Positions 1 through 8,848 of a stretch of 64,000 bases of DNA are shown here, piece by piece (position 1 is the first letter of the stretch; each line of letters starts with the position of its first letter). The DNA is from Prevotella sp. Lineage in GTDB: Bacteria > Bacteroidota > Bacteroidia > Bacteroidales > Bacteroidaceae. The notes beneath the pieces were generated by a model. The model had not been told where the DNA came from. It was given only the letters and a program-made list of their open reading frames with translations, and made no database searches. The position numbers and the translations under genes were made by a program. The DNA lies in assembly GCA_017623655.1 (NCBI GenBank), contig JAGAON010000008.1, positions 1-64,000 of the forward strand, read 5' to 3'.

Positions 1-200
1 GGAATGCGCTTCTGTTCATTCTTGTCCACAATGGTGTTCCTGCGATACCTTAGCGCATTGCCGTCCCAATACTTGTCGACCACATGCAACCCGGAAGCGA
101 CCTTGATGTCGATTTCCTTGTCGCGCACACGGAAACAGATGCAGGAAACACCTTGTTTCCCGTTCCCCTTTGCCTCTTTGAGATATACGCTTGCCTTCAT
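1..200 (-). CDS. Tyrosine recombinase (integrase) N-terminus, cut by window edge
   Basis: The minus strand reads from an ATG at 200-198 into an uninterrupted frame (MKASVYLKEAKGNGKQG at its start) that runs off the left edge after 66 residues. Its layout (a basic beta-rich stretch, CFRVRDKEIDIKVASG, then VVDKYWDG and charged residues) resembles the arm-type DNA-binding domain that opens Bacteroidetes phage/conjugative-element integrases. The catalytic domain lies outside the window, so the R-H-R-Y residues cannot be checked. A good Bacteroidetes promoter lies directly upstream. If correct, a mobile element probably borders this region. Confidence 0.6.
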   Translation of the reverse strand, partial: MKASVYLKEAKGNGKQGVSCICFRVRDKEIDIKVASGLHVVDKYWDGNALRYRRNTIVDKNEQKRI

Positions 201-229
201 GTTCTTGTCGGTTTTATGTTTTCTGGGTG

Positions 230-262
230 CAAAGTTAATATATTTCCCGTAAATGTTCCCAA
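230..262 (-). promoter_or_regulatory. Bacteroidetes promoter for the integrase-like gene
   Basis: On the minus strand TAACTTTG (237-230) matches the TAnnTTTG -7 box, and a TTG at 262-260 lies 22 bases upstream as a -33 element. The box ends 29 bases before the ATG at 200. Confidence 0.6.
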
Positions 263-529
263 TAATCCCAAAGAAACTTGCAGGCGATTAAAAAGATTTA
301 AGATATTGTTCCCATAAGAAAGTCAACTAAAACACTTGTAAATCAACCGTTTTATTTGCAGTTGTTATGCTTTTGTTTTCATTTGATAGTCAAAACTTAG
401 TAATAAATTTCATTGATTTAAGTTCCACGCTTTTATTGTATATCCCCAACATCATTTATTCCAAATCAGAAACCAAGTTTAACAGGAAATCATAGGAGCC
501 GTGGTTTTCACAAAAAGAGATTAACAACT
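263..529. other. AT-rich intergenic gap
   Basis: This divergent gap is AT-rich and holds no convincing ORF, terminator or canonical TAnnTTTG box for the gene at 530. An attachment site of the neighbouring integrase could lie here, but with only one end of the element visible no direct repeat can be identified. Confidence 0.4.
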
Positions 530-1894
530 ATGAAGACTCTTTCCAAGAAAATCATGCTCATGATGTCTTTATTTTTGGCATCAGTGGCATTTACCGCCTG
601 CTCAAGCAGCGATGACGATGGCGGCAGTAATGGTGACAACATCGGAAGCAATAACACGCAGGAGGCTACGACACTGTTGTGGCCGGCTTACAGTGCGCCA
701 TTCGACAGTTGGGGGTACATCAACGAAAACGGCGAGATGGTAATAGCTCCACAATTCAAGAAGGCATCGTCTTTCTATTTCATAGATGATATTGCCACTT
801 TTGTAAGCCTAGATACAGTCGAAGAATTAGTATGGAGTTCTCTTGACAAAAATGGCATTGCTGCAGTAGTGGAAACGGCAGACGGCAAGATATGTCTGAT
901 TGACACTAACGGTAATATAAAGAAAACCTCCACATCCGTTACAGACATAGCCCCACCTACTGATTTGTCTTATTTATGGCAATCTGAGTTCCAAAATCTT
1001 CCTATTGTCCGCAAAGACGGGCTGGCAGGTTTGGTAGATAGCAATTTGGAATACATATTACAGCCGATATACGATGCAATCTCTATGCCTACCGAAGAAG
1101 GATATATAATATGTGTCAAAGATGGTATGATAGGTTGTATAAATACAAAAGGCGAAACCGTCTTGGATTTCAAATATAGGCATTGGCAACCTAGTTTGGG
1201 GAATTGTTTTTACATACCAATAGAAGGACTCATAGACGTTATAGGAAACAATGGAAAATACGGTTACATAAATACGAAGGGCGAAGTCGTCATAGACTTC
1301 AAATTTGATTATGCAGAATCTTTTGAAAGTGGTGTTGCTCCTGTCCGCATCAATAATAAATGGGGACTTATAGACAAAAATGGAGAATTTGTAGTTGAAC
1401 CACAATACGAAGAAATTAAACACATTAATGGCACAAACAGACTCTGTTTTAGAGTTAGCGAAACACTTTGGTATCCACCTTATCAAACATATTATTATGG
1501 TGTAATAGACAACACAGGTAAAGAAATTCTACCGGCTATATATTCTTACATTCCTTGTTACAGGAACTATAATAGTGAACTGGTTGTAGTAGAAAAAGGA
1601 GATAAGTATGGATGCGTTGACCTCAATGGAAATACCGTTATTGATTTCAAATACCAGAGTATAAATGCTTATGAGGATTACTTTGAAGTTTACAGTGGAA
1701 ACGGTACTCATCAATGTATAGACAGAGCGGGGAATGTCATAACACCCCAAACAACACTTGAAGAAAATGAATTTATCGTTTTCAAGAATGAAGACAGAGA
1801 CTTCTATTTATATTACAAAGATGATAACAACGGAAAAACATTTAGATATGTAAAATCAGGAAAAACAGTTTACAGTTGGACAGAAAAAGACTAA
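530..1894 (+). CDS. WG-repeat lipoprotein
   Basis: This 454-residue protein starts with a lipoprotein signal peptide ending in AFTAC followed by SSSDDD, an acidic +2 region common in surface-exposed Bacteroidetes lipoproteins. The rest is about eight WG/KWG beta repeats of the type WGYINENGEMVIAPQF, NGKYGYINTKGEVVIDFKF and NNKWGLIDKNGEFVVEPQY, spaced by 45-60 residues. The family has no assigned enzymatic role and is thought to form a solenoid or propeller-like binding surface. The gene is visibly richer in A and T than downstream housekeeping genes, which fits recent acquisition together with the nearby integrase. The next gene begins 12 bases downstream. Confidence 0.85.
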   Translation: MKTLSKKIMLMMSLFLASVAFTACSSSDDDGGSNGDNIGSNNTQEATTLLWPAYSAPFDSWGYINENGEMVIAPQFKKASSFYFIDDIATFVSLDTVEELVWSSLDKNGIAAVVETADGKICLIDTNGNIKKTSTSVTDIAPPTDLSYLWQSEFQNLPIVRKDGLAGLVDSNLEYILQPIYDAISMPTEEGYIICVKDGMIGCINTKGETVLDFKYRHWQPSLGNCFYIPIEGLIDVIGNNGKYGYINTKGEVVIDFKFDYAESFESGVAPVRINNKWGLIDKNGEFVVEPQYEEIKHINGTNRLCFRVSETLWYPPYQTYYYGVIDNTGKEILPAIYSYIPCYRNYNSELVVVEKGDKYGCVDLNGNTVIDFKYQSINAYEDYFEVYSGNGTHQCIDRAGNVITPQTTLEENEFIVFKNEDRDFYLYYKDDNNGKTFRYVKSGKTVYSWTEKD

Positions 1895-1905
1895 GAAAAC
1901 CAAAC

Positions 1906-2922
1906 ATGAAAAAAGTATTACTGACAGCTGTCGCATTGATAGCCGCGGCAGCTACCATTGAAGCCAAGCCCCGCTTTGACTGGTCTCTGACATTTGTGCC
2001 GGAAGAAGGTGGCGTAAATTTCGAGAAAATAACAGAAGACGCTGATCGCGTAGCCGACTACGATGGAGCTTTGGTGCGTCACCTCACACGGTTTTTCGGC
2101 AATAGTGGCAAACTAACCCTTGACTGGTGGGTGATACCACAGATAGGAATTTCACCTGACGGCAAGAAACTCGGCTACATAAACGAAAAGAACGGTGTAA
2201 CCAACGTCATGGTAAAAGACGCGAAGAAAGGCGGCGCGAGCATACAGCGCACATTCCGCTCCAACGTGGAGGGGTTCTCATGGAGTCCCGATGGCAAGAC
2301 GCTGTGCTTCACAGAAGTACGCGGCGGACACCACGGTGTATATCTGATACCGGCAGACCAAGGTTCAGTAGTAAGGCAAATATCAAGCAGCAATGACAAT
2401 GATTATTGCGGTGTGATGCCCAAAGACGGTAATACGATATACTTCCACCGCGGAGAGGGATATGCCAACTACTCACTGTGGAGCTACGACCGCAAGACAA
2501 ACCTGTTCTCCAACTATTCCCGCGGCATGACACCATGCCCCATACCCGGTGACCGCAACTCCGTATATTGCGCACGTTTCACCGACCGTGGCGAAAGCGA
2601 GATATGGAGAGTGAACTTCCAGACGGGCGTGGAGGAGTGCATCCTGTCACAAATCGGAAAGAGTTTCTCCACTCCACAGCTTTCACCCGACGGAAAATGG
2701 CTGCTCGTTACAGGTTCCAGCCGTGCGGAAAAGGAGAAGATAGACAACACGGACATCTTCGTCATAAGAACAGACGGCACACAATTCACGCAACTAACCT
2801 ATCATCCCGGTGACGACCTTTCACCGATATGGAGTCCTGACGGACACAGCATCTTCTTCCTCTCACAGCGTGGCAGCGCAAAGAGGGTGTTCAACGTATG
2901 GCGCATGGACTTCAATATGTAA
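1906..2922 (+). CDS. Secreted TolB-like PD40 beta-propeller protein
   Basis: The start at 1906 is preferred over an in-frame ATG at 1876 because it opens directly with a signal peptide (MKKVLLTAVALIAAAATIEA) and avoids overlap with the previous gene. The 338-residue product carries four clear PD40/WD-like blades with the SPDGK signature (ISPDGKKLGYI, WSPDGKTLCF, LSPDGKWLLV, WSPDGHSIFF), so it is a six- or seven-bladed periplasmic propeller of the TolB type. No catalytic domain is attached. Its role is unknown; a protein- or glycan-binding partner of the adjacent envelope proteins is an inference. Confidence 0.8.
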   Translation: MKKVLLTAVALIAAAATIEAKPRFDWSLTFVPEEGGVNFEKITEDADRVADYDGALVRHLTRFFGNSGKLTLDWWVIPQIGISPDGKKLGYINEKNGVTNVMVKDAKKGGASIQRTFRSNVEGFSWSPDGKTLCFTEVRGGHHGVYLIPADQGSVVRQISSSNDNDYCGVMPKDGNTIYFHRGEGYANYSLWSYDRKTNLFSNYSRGMTPCPIPGDRNSVYCARFTDRGESEIWRVNFQTGVEECILSQIGKSFSTPQLSPDGKWLLVTGSSRAEKEKIDNTDIFVIRTDGTQFTQLTYHPGDDLSPIWSPDGHSIFFLSQRGSAKRVFNVWRMDFNM

Positions 2923-2968
2923 CAACATTTCAATCTTTTTCTATTTTCAAACTTAAAAACAAACAACA

Positions 2969-3664
2969 ATGAAAAAAGTATTTCTTACACTTATGTGTGC
3001 TGTATGCGCACTCACAGTTTCAGCTCAAAGAGCAAGCAGTTCCCGGTTCTTTTCTACTAATCAGGCAGAAAAACCGGTAACCATCGGCATACGTACCGGT
3101 GGCAACCTGTCAACATTCACCGGCGACGGCACTGACAATTTGAAGTCAAGGTTCGGTTTCAATGTTGGTGTCAACGTTGACTACTCCATCATAGAAAGTT
3201 TCGGCATACAAACAGGTTTGTATTTTACCACCAAAGGTGCGAAGAATGAATACGTAGAAGATTATAGTTACGGATACATTTCCGGTAAAGAAACGGCCAA
3301 CCCGATGTATCTTCAAATTCCGGTACTCGCTTCTTACCGCTACAACATCAACGACAATCTGCGTTGGGAATTTAACGCCGGCCCATATTTCGCTTTCGGC
3401 GTTGGCGGAAAGTTAAAGGATGAGTGGACTGTCACAACTATCGACAGACACAACTCTACCATCGAGGCATACGAAGACGAAGAAGATTTCTTTGACGATG
3501 GAATAAACTCGTTTGACATGGGCATAGCCCTTGGCACCGGTTTGACAGTCAACAAGTTCTACTTCGGCATCCAGTATGAAATCGGCATGACCAACATCTA
3601 TGACAGCAGTGACTACAGCATGAAGAACAGCAACTTCACCTTCAACATCGGTTACAATTTTTAA
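2969..3664 (+). CDS. Outer-membrane beta-barrel protein (PorT-like family)
   Basis: A signal peptide (MKKVFLTLMCAVCALTVSAQ) precedes about 210 residues of alternating amphipathic strands with Gly and aromatic residues, ending FTFNIGYNF with a terminal Phe as expected for an outer-membrane barrel. The pattern VTIGIRTGGNLSTF near the mature N-terminus is typical of the OMP_b-brl_2 group. It lies 46 bases after the propeller gene and is followed by a strong terminator, so the two may form one transcript with the WG-repeat gene. The ligand is unknown. Confidence 0.8.
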   Translation: MKKVFLTLMCAVCALTVSAQRASSSRFFSTNQAEKPVTIGIRTGGNLSTFTGDGTDNLKSRFGFNVGVNVDYSIIESFGIQTGLYFTTKGAKNEYVEDYSYGYISGKETANPMYLQIPVLASYRYNINDNLRWEFNAGPYFAFGVGGKLKDEWTVTTIDRHNSTIEAYEDEEDFFDDGINSFDMGIALGTGLTVNKFYFGIQYEIGMTNIYDSSDYSMKNSNFTFNIGYNF

Positions 3665-3687
3665 TCTTATATCTTAGACATTAATCA

Positions 3688-3727
3688 GGGCAGGCTGCGT
3701 CGTGAGACACGGCCTGCCCGCTTTTTT
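3688..3727 (+). terminator. Intrinsic terminator after the barrel gene
   Basis: GGGCAGGC (3688-3695) pairs with GCCTGCCC (3712-3719), with further pairing inside the loop, and is followed by a run of six T. Confidence 0.85.
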
Positions 3728-3810
3728 GTAAGTAAGTATCATTGTTTACATACAATAAGAGCCTATCGGCAAGTATTTTAAGGCAAAGCATAACTTTTTC
3801 GGGATTTTGC

Positions 3811-3841
3811 TTGCATTTCTTCAAGAAAATGTGTACCTTTG
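3811..3841 (+). promoter_or_regulatory. Promoter of rpsP
   Basis: TACCTTTG at 3834-3841 matches the -7 box, and TTG at 3811-3813 sits exactly 20 bases upstream. The leader to the rpsP ATG is about 55 nt. Confidence 0.8.
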
Positions 3842-3902
3842 CAGCGCCGTTACGAGTTAGCGGCATAATTCACTTCTATAACAATAACAACAAAACAACA
3901 AA

Positions 3903-4427
3903 ATGGCAACAAAGATTCGTTTGCAGCGCGGCGGCCGTAAGGGCTATGCCTTTTACCGCATCGTCATCGCTGACGTAAGAGCACCACGTGATGGTAAGTT
4001 TACTGAAAAGATTGGTACGTACAACCCTAACACCAATCCTGCCACAGTAGATCTGAATTTCGAGCGCGCACTGTATTGGCTCGAATGCGGCGCACAGCCG
4101 ACAGACACAGTACGCAACATCCTCTCAAGAGAAGGTGTGCTCCTCATGAAGCACCTCAAAGGCGGTGTAAAGAAGGGCGCTTTTGACGAAGCTGCCGCAC
4201 AGGCAAAGTTTGAGGCTTGGAAGCAGGCCAAGACCGCAGGTTTCGATGCAGTAAAGGCCAACGACGCCAAGGCTAAGGCCAAGGCTAAGGCGGACGCTAT
4301 CGAGGCTGAGAAGAAAAAGGCTGAGGAAATAGCCAAGAAGGTAGCAGAGAAGAAAGCTGCCGCTGAGGCTGCCGCTGCCGAGGCAGAGGCTCCACAAACC
4401 GAAGAAGCTCCGGCAGAAGAGGCATAA
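3903..4427 (+). CDS. rpsP: 30S ribosomal protein S16
   Basis: The first 90 residues are a canonical S16 ([19 protein letters not shown] at the start; [35 protein letters not shown]). The remaining 80 residues are a low-complexity Lys/Ala/Glu helix ([20 protein letters not shown]) ending in an acidic tail. Long S16 tails of this kind are usual in Bacteroidetes, whereas the Escherichia coli protein has 82 residues. The gene has its own promoter and terminator. Confidence 0.97.
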   Translation: MATKIRLQRGGRKGYAFYRIVIADVRAPRDGKFTEKIGTYNPNTNPATVDLNFERALYWLECGAQPTDTVRNILSREGVLLMKHLKGGVKKGAFDEAAAQAKFEAWKQAKTAGFDAVKANDAKAKAKAKADAIEAEKKKAEEIAKKVAEKKAAAEAAAAEAEAPQTEEAPAEEA

Positions 4428-4462
4428 AGCCTGTCAAGAGAAAACAATTTTCCTAACGAGAC

Positions 4463-4508
4463 AAAGGGGATGTGCATAGGCGCTAAGCCAAAAGCGCATC
4501 CCCTTTTT
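4463..4508 (+). terminator. Intrinsic terminator after rpsP
   Basis: AAAGGGGATG (4463-4472) pairs with CATCCCCTTT (4498-4507) around a GC-containing loop and ends in a T run. It covers the ATG at 4507, which argues against that ATG as a start for the next gene. Confidence 0.85.
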
Positions 4509-4548
4509 GAATAATACATATACAGCCGACGACTGTCACTCTAAACAA

Positions 4549-5130
4549 ATGTCAAGGATTCCGCTGAAAATACAAGGCGTGACGGATATATCCGCTACAC
4601 ACAACATCTCGCTGCTCATAATAACAGACAAGGAAGAGCAACGACAACTGACCGTTGTGTGTGACGAGATAATGCGCCACGAGTTTGGCATCAGACGCGG
4701 AAAGTACATTGGCGACAAAGAGGAAAGGGCGAAAGTGGCGGAGGTTCTGAAAAACACGTTGCCGGAAACGGTCACGGCCATCATAAAATACATGACGGAC
4801 CTGCAACTGGCGGTTGTAATAGTGAGTGTGTTTGACGGGCAGTACCGTGCGGTGATAGAGGACGCAAACACCGGTACAGCGTTCCCTATACATGTAAGTG
4901 ACGGGGCTTTGCTGTGCTATGCCGACCCGCATATACCTTTATATATAGAAGAGTCGCTATGGATAAGACAAAGTGTACCGTACCTCGGCCCGAATGCGAG
5001 CGGAGTAGCCATGCCGCTGAACACGCTAAGCATGGAGATGCTGGAACAGGCATTGCAAAAAAGCATTAAGGAGGAAAAATACGAATTGGCAAAACAGTTA
5101 AAGGAAGAGATAGACAGAAGAGGAGGCTGA
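4549..5130 (+). CDS. Bifunctional nuclease family protein with UVR motif
   Basis: The 193-residue protein has an N-terminal BFN/DUF151 domain (residues 1-125; note LLIITDKEEQRQLTVV and LAVVIVSVFDGQYRAVI) and a C-terminal UvrB/UvrC motif (EEKYELAKQLKEEIDRR). BFN proteins have been reported as DNases or RNases in plants and are conserved in Bacteroidetes; the substrate here is unknown. The start at 4549 is chosen because an in-frame ATG at 4507 lies inside the rpsP terminator and adds unconserved residues. It heads a compact run of seven genes, with rsmE six bases downstream. Confidence 0.85.
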   Translation: MSRIPLKIQGVTDISATHNISLLIITDKEEQRQLTVVCDEIMRHEFGIRRGKYIGDKEERAKVAEVLKNTLPETVTAIIKYMTDLQLAVVIVSVFDGQYRAVIEDANTGTAFPIHVSDGALLCYADPHIPLYIEESLWIRQSVPYLGPNASGVAMPLNTLSMEMLEQALQKSIKEEKYELAKQLKEEIDRRGG

Positions 5131-5136
5131 ATTATC

Positions 5137-5865
5137 ATGAAGGAGGAACGTTTCTTTTTTGTACCGGATGCGGCAGACAACGACTCATTGCCGCAGGAGG
5201 AGGCTATACATGCTACAAGAGTGCTGCGACTGCATGAGGGGGACGACATTTTCCTTATGGACGGGTGCGGAAGCTTTTACAAGGCGGAAGTGACAATGGC
5301 CGCAAGCAAGAAGTGTTCCTACGCCATAAAGGAGGAAATGCCGCAACAACGGCAGTGGCACAGGAAGATACACATAGCCATGGCGCCCACTAAAATGATG
5401 GAAAGAGTGGAATGGATGGCGGAAAAAGCTACGGAGATAGGGGTGGACAGCCTTTCTTTTCTTGAATGCAAGTTTTCCGAACGCAGGCAGATTAGAAAGG
5501 ACAGAGTGGAGAAAATAGTCATCGCCGCAATGAAACAGAGCAGGAAGGCATGGCTGCCCGAAGTGAGGGAGATTTGTCATTTCCAAGATTTTATCAATGA
5601 AGACCGCAGCGGGCAGAAGTTCATCTGCCACTGCTATGACGAGATAGAGAGAACAGATTTGTTTTCACTGCTGAACGGCAAACAGCAGGACCTCAACGAG
5701 GACATAACAATCCTCATAGGGCCGGAGGGTGACTTCTCCATTGACGAGGTGAGGTATGCCCTTTCACACGGGTACATATCGGTTTCGCTTGGCACATCGA
5801 GGCTACGCACCGAGACGGCCGCGCTGAGTGCGGTAATGATGGCACAGCTGGGACAAAAACACTGA
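5137..5865 (+). CDS. rsmE: 16S rRNA (uracil-1498-N3)-methyltransferase
   Basis: The 242-residue protein has the RsmE PUA-like N-terminus (EEAIHATRVLRLHEGDDI) and the SPOUT knot. The hallmark C-terminal motifs are ILIGPEGDFSIDEV and SLGTSRLRTETAALSA, which form the SAM-binding trefoil. It methylates N3 of U1498 in helix 44 of 16S rRNA on the assembled 30S subunit. It lies 6 bases after the BFN gene and 5 bases before the lipoprotein gene. Confidence 0.96.
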   Translation: MKEERFFFVPDAADNDSLPQEEAIHATRVLRLHEGDDIFLMDGCGSFYKAEVTMAASKKCSYAIKEEMPQQRQWHRKIHIAMAPTKMMERVEWMAEKATEIGVDSLSFLECKFSERRQIRKDRVEKIVIAAMKQSRKAWLPEVREICHFQDFINEDRSGQKFICHCYDEIERTDLFSLLNGKQQDLNEDITILIGPEGDFSIDEVRYALSHGYISVSLGTSRLRTETAALSAVMMAQLGQKH

Positions 5866-5870
5866 TCTAT

Positions 5871-7007
5871 ATGAGACAGATTATATATACCTTATTTATT
5901 ATAATGGCCTTGGGGCTGACATCTTGCTCCAAGTCGGAATACACTGACGCCATACCGGCGAACAGCACAGCCCTGATAGCCATAAACGCCGCGGATTTTG
6001 TCGGGGAGAAGTCTCCTTTCGCCTCCATACTGATGCCTTTTGTCAGCGATGACGAGAAACGGATGAAGGGTATAGACCTGACAAGGGACATCTATCTTTT
6101 CGCGTCCGGTGACGGTAATCTCGGAATATGTGCACCGGTAAGTGATGATTATGAACTGGACGACTTCATCAAACGCCTTGCGAACCTCAACGTGGTGAAG
6201 AACCACCAAGAAGAGGACGGAAAAGATTTTTATACAATCAACGACCAATGGGTTATCGGCTACAATGACTGCGCACTGCTCATAATGGGGCCTGTGACAG
6301 GAGCCGAGGCGGAAACAAAGCTGATAAGACGAATGGCAAGGCAGATGGACAGCGACAGCGAACGGAGTATCAAGAACTCTACCTTGTGGGAACATCTGCA
6401 AGAACGCCAAAGCCACATACGCATGGTGGCACAGGCTTGCGCACTGCCGGAACAGATAGCGGCGGTAGTAACATTGGGCGCACCGAAAGGAACCGATCCT
6501 GCCGATGTGTTGCTGGAAGCAGAATTGTCATACAATGACGGCACGCTGTTGCTGACCGGCAATACCTGTTCTTACAATCCGAGTGTAAGGCAGGCACTGC
6601 GAAAGTCACAGAGCATATACCGCCCTATAACCGTTGACTGGCAAAAAGTGATGGGCGACACGACATTGATAGGTGTATTCATGAACGTGGAAGGCGAGAC
6701 ACTGACGCCGCATCTGCAAAACAACAGGACCATAGGAACGATGCTTATGGGAACAAACGCGTATGACCAAATAAGAACTGCCAAAGGAGATGTCGCCATA
6801 CTGTTATCCCACAACGAGAAAGCCGATACTACCGACGGTATGTTCTCAGCAAAGGTAATGAATCTTCCGACCGGAAGCAACAAGAACGGAGACAGGCTTG
6901 TCGTAGCCGTGAACATGGAAGCATTGACAAGCTCTATGGCATTGAGCGGCATTCCGCTCCTCGGGAAAGTCAAAAGGATTATATACAACATGAACACAAA
7001 GCAATGA
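5871..7007 (+). CDS. DUF4836-like lipoprotein
   Basis: A lipoprotein signal ends in LGLTSC at residues 15-20, and the mature part begins SKSEYTDAIPANSTALIAIN. That opening and the later pattern (MKGIDLTRDIYLFASGDGNLGI) resemble the Bacteroidetes DUF4836 family of about 500 residues, although this protein has only 378. No enzyme motif is visible. Its 3' end overlaps the start of an ABC ATPase gene by 4 bases, so it is probably the lipoprotein partner of that transporter. The DUF assignment is from memory and tentative; the lipoprotein nature is clear. Confidence 0.75.
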   Translation: MRQIIYTLFIIMALGLTSCSKSEYTDAIPANSTALIAINAADFVGEKSPFASILMPFVSDDEKRMKGIDLTRDIYLFASGDGNLGICAPVSDDYELDDFIKRLANLNVVKNHQEEDGKDFYTINDQWVIGYNDCALLIMGPVTGAEAETKLIRRMARQMDSDSERSIKNSTLWEHLQERQSHIRMVAQACALPEQIAAVVTLGAPKGTDPADVLLEAELSYNDGTLLLTGNTCSYNPSVRQALRKSQSIYRPITVDWQKVMGDTTLIGVFMNVEGETLTPHLQNNRTIGTMLMGTNAYDQIRTAKGDVAILLSHNEKADTTDGMFSAKVMNLPTGSNKNGDRLVVAVNMEALTSSMALSGIPLLGKVKRIIYNMNTKQ

Positions 7008-7648
7008 CAACGATAACATTTGAAAACGTAACGCCGAGAGTTTTCCAAAATGCCGAATGCCCGGAATCTGACATCTGGCAGTCACTGGCGACGTTCGAGC
7101 GAGGCAAGCTGTACCTTGTTGAAGCGGAATCGGGAAAGGGCAAAAGTACCTTTTGCAGTTACATCCTCGGTTACAGGAATGACTACACCGGCAAAGTAAT
7201 GTTTGACGGAGAAGACATAAAGGCATACTCCACCAGCCGATGGACGGAAATAAGGCAACGCCATGTAAGCCATCTGTTTCAAGAACTAAGGCTGTTTCCC
7301 GAACTGACGGCTATGGAGAACGTACAAATAAAGAACCAACTAACGGGACATAAGGACATGAAGACGATATGCTCATGGTTCGAACGTCTCGGCATTGAAA
7401 ACAAAATCGACACGAAGGTAAGGCTTATGTCTTTCGGCCAACAACAGCGTGTGGCCATGATGAGAGCATTGGCGCAACCGTTTGACGTCCTGCTTGCGGA
7501 CGAACCCATAAGCCATCTTGACGACCGCAACTCTTCCATCATGGGCGAAATCATGATGGAGGAAGCGAAAAGACAAGATGCCTGCGTGATTATAACCAGC
7601 ATAGGCAAACACATGAGTCTTGACTATGACAAGGTGTATAAACTGTAA
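7004..7648 (+). CDS. ABC transporter ATP-binding protein with degenerate motifs
   Basis: This 214-residue LolD/MacB-type ATPase has a Walker A AESGKGKST (41-49; the usual first Gly is Ala), a Q-loop Gln in HLFQELRLFPELTAMENV, a signature MSFGQQQR in place of LSGGQ (142-149), and Walker B DVLLADEP with the catalytic Glu (161-168). The H-loop position reads TSI (198-200), lacking the switch His. ATP binding is likely, but hydrolysis may be slow or atypical. The gene is translationally coupled to the lipoprotein upstream and sits 4 bases before the permease. It probably drives a mechanotransmission or lipoprotein-handling system rather than solute import. Confidence 0.88.
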   Translation: MTTITFENVTPRVFQNAECPESDIWQSLATFERGKLYLVEAESGKGKSTFCSYILGYRNDYTGKVMFDGEDIKAYSTSRWTEIRQRHVSHLFQELRLFPELTAMENVQIKNQLTGHKDMKTICSWFERLGIENKIDTKVRLMSFGQQQRVAMMRALAQPFDVLLADEPISHLDDRNSSIMGEIMMEEAKRQDACVIITSIGKHMSLDYDKVYKL

Positions 7649-7652
7649 GACT

Positions 7653-8837
7653 ATGAAACTTCTTTGGAAATTACTCCGGCAACATATCAGCATAGGCCAG
7701 TTCTGCGGCTTTGCCTTTGCCAATCTCTTCGGAATGATAATCGTATTGGCCGGATTTCAGTTTTATAATGACGTGCTGCCGGTATTCACTTCGGAAGACT
7801 CGTTCATGAAGGCGGACTACCTGATGGTGTCAAAGCGGATTGGCACCACCGCTACATTGTCCGGACGGTCAAGCACGTTCTCCACAAACGACATAGAACA
7901 ACTTAAAGAACAGTCTTTCATAAAGAAAATCGGGCAGTTCACCTCAACGAACTACAAAATCGACGCACGTCTGGGAGTAGGCGGGCAGCAGATACTCAAC
8001 ACCGAGATATACTTCGAAAGTGTGCCTGACGAGTTTGTTGACATCAACCTCCGCGACTGGCACTACACACCGGGCGACAAGGTTATACCGATAATACTCC
8101 CGCGTACATATATCAATATGTATAACTTCGGCTTTGCACAAACACACTCACTTCCGCAAATCTCCGAGGGACTGACGGGAATGATTGACGTGCACATGAT
8201 GGCCCACGGAAATGGCAGGCAACAGGAATTCATCGGCAAAGTCGTGGCACTCTCCGGCTCTCTGTCCTCCGTTTTAGTACCGCAGTCATTCATGGAATGG
8301 AGCAACAAAGAGTTTGCCCCGGAAGATGACACCATGCCAACACGGCTGCTGATAGAGGTTACCAATCCTGCCGACGAGAAGATAACGAGCTATCTCGACG
8401 ACCAAGGACTGGAAATCGAAAGCGACAAGCTCAACGCCGAGAAGACCACCTATTTCCTGCGGATGGTGGTAACCCTTGTCATGGTAGTGGGACTGATTAT
8501 CAGCATACTGAGTTTCTACATCCTCATGCTCAGCATCTATCTGCTGGTGCAGAAGAACACGAGGAAGTTGCAGAACCTTATCCTTATCGGCTACTCCACA
8601 AACAAGGTAGCGATGCCATACCAGCTTCTCACAGCGGGACTCAACATCGCGGTGCTGCTAATATCCATTGCCGTCGTGGCAATGCTCAGAAGTTATTATA
8701 TGGGTATAGTACAAAGCCTGTTCCCGGAAATCAACAGCGGCACAATCCTTTACTCAATGATACTCGGCGTAATACTGCTGCTGATTGTGACAGTCATAAA
8801 CGTTACCGCCATAAGAAACAAGATAAGACACTTATAA
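7653..8837 (+). CDS. FtsX/MacB-like ABC permease
   Basis: The chosen start (MKLLWKLLRQH) puts the first membrane helix at about residues 17-38. A large extracytoplasmic domain of about 220 residues follows, then three closely spaced helices near residues 270-300, 325-345 and 365-385. This one-plus-three arrangement is the type VII (MacB/LolCE/FtsX) permease fold. Only one permease gene is present, so it would act as a homodimer with the preceding ATPase. A frame extension from 7620 exists but overlaps the ATPase and adds no recognisable sequence. Confidence 0.85.
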   Translation: MKLLWKLLRQHISIGQFCGFAFANLFGMIIVLAGFQFYNDVLPVFTSEDSFMKADYLMVSKRIGTTATLSGRSSTFSTNDIEQLKEQSFIKKIGQFTSTNYKIDARLGVGGQQILNTEIYFESVPDEFVDINLRDWHYTPGDKVIPIILPRTYINMYNFGFAQTHSLPQISEGLTGMIDVHMMAHGNGRQQEFIGKVVALSGSLSSVLVPQSFMEWSNKEFAPEDDTMPTRLLIEVTNPADEKITSYLDDQGLEIESDKLNAEKTTYFLRMVVTLVMVVGLIISILSFYILMLSIYLLVQKNTRKLQNLILIGYSTNKVAMPYQLLTAGLNIAVLLISIAVVAMLRSYYMGIVQSLFPEINSGTILYSMILGVILLLIVTVINVTAIRNKIRHL

Positions 8838-8848
8838 CCCGAAGCACA

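Noticed and set aside
4507-4548. Upstream start for the BFN nuclease gene
   Set aside because: The ATG overlaps the T run of the rpsP terminator and adds unconserved residues.
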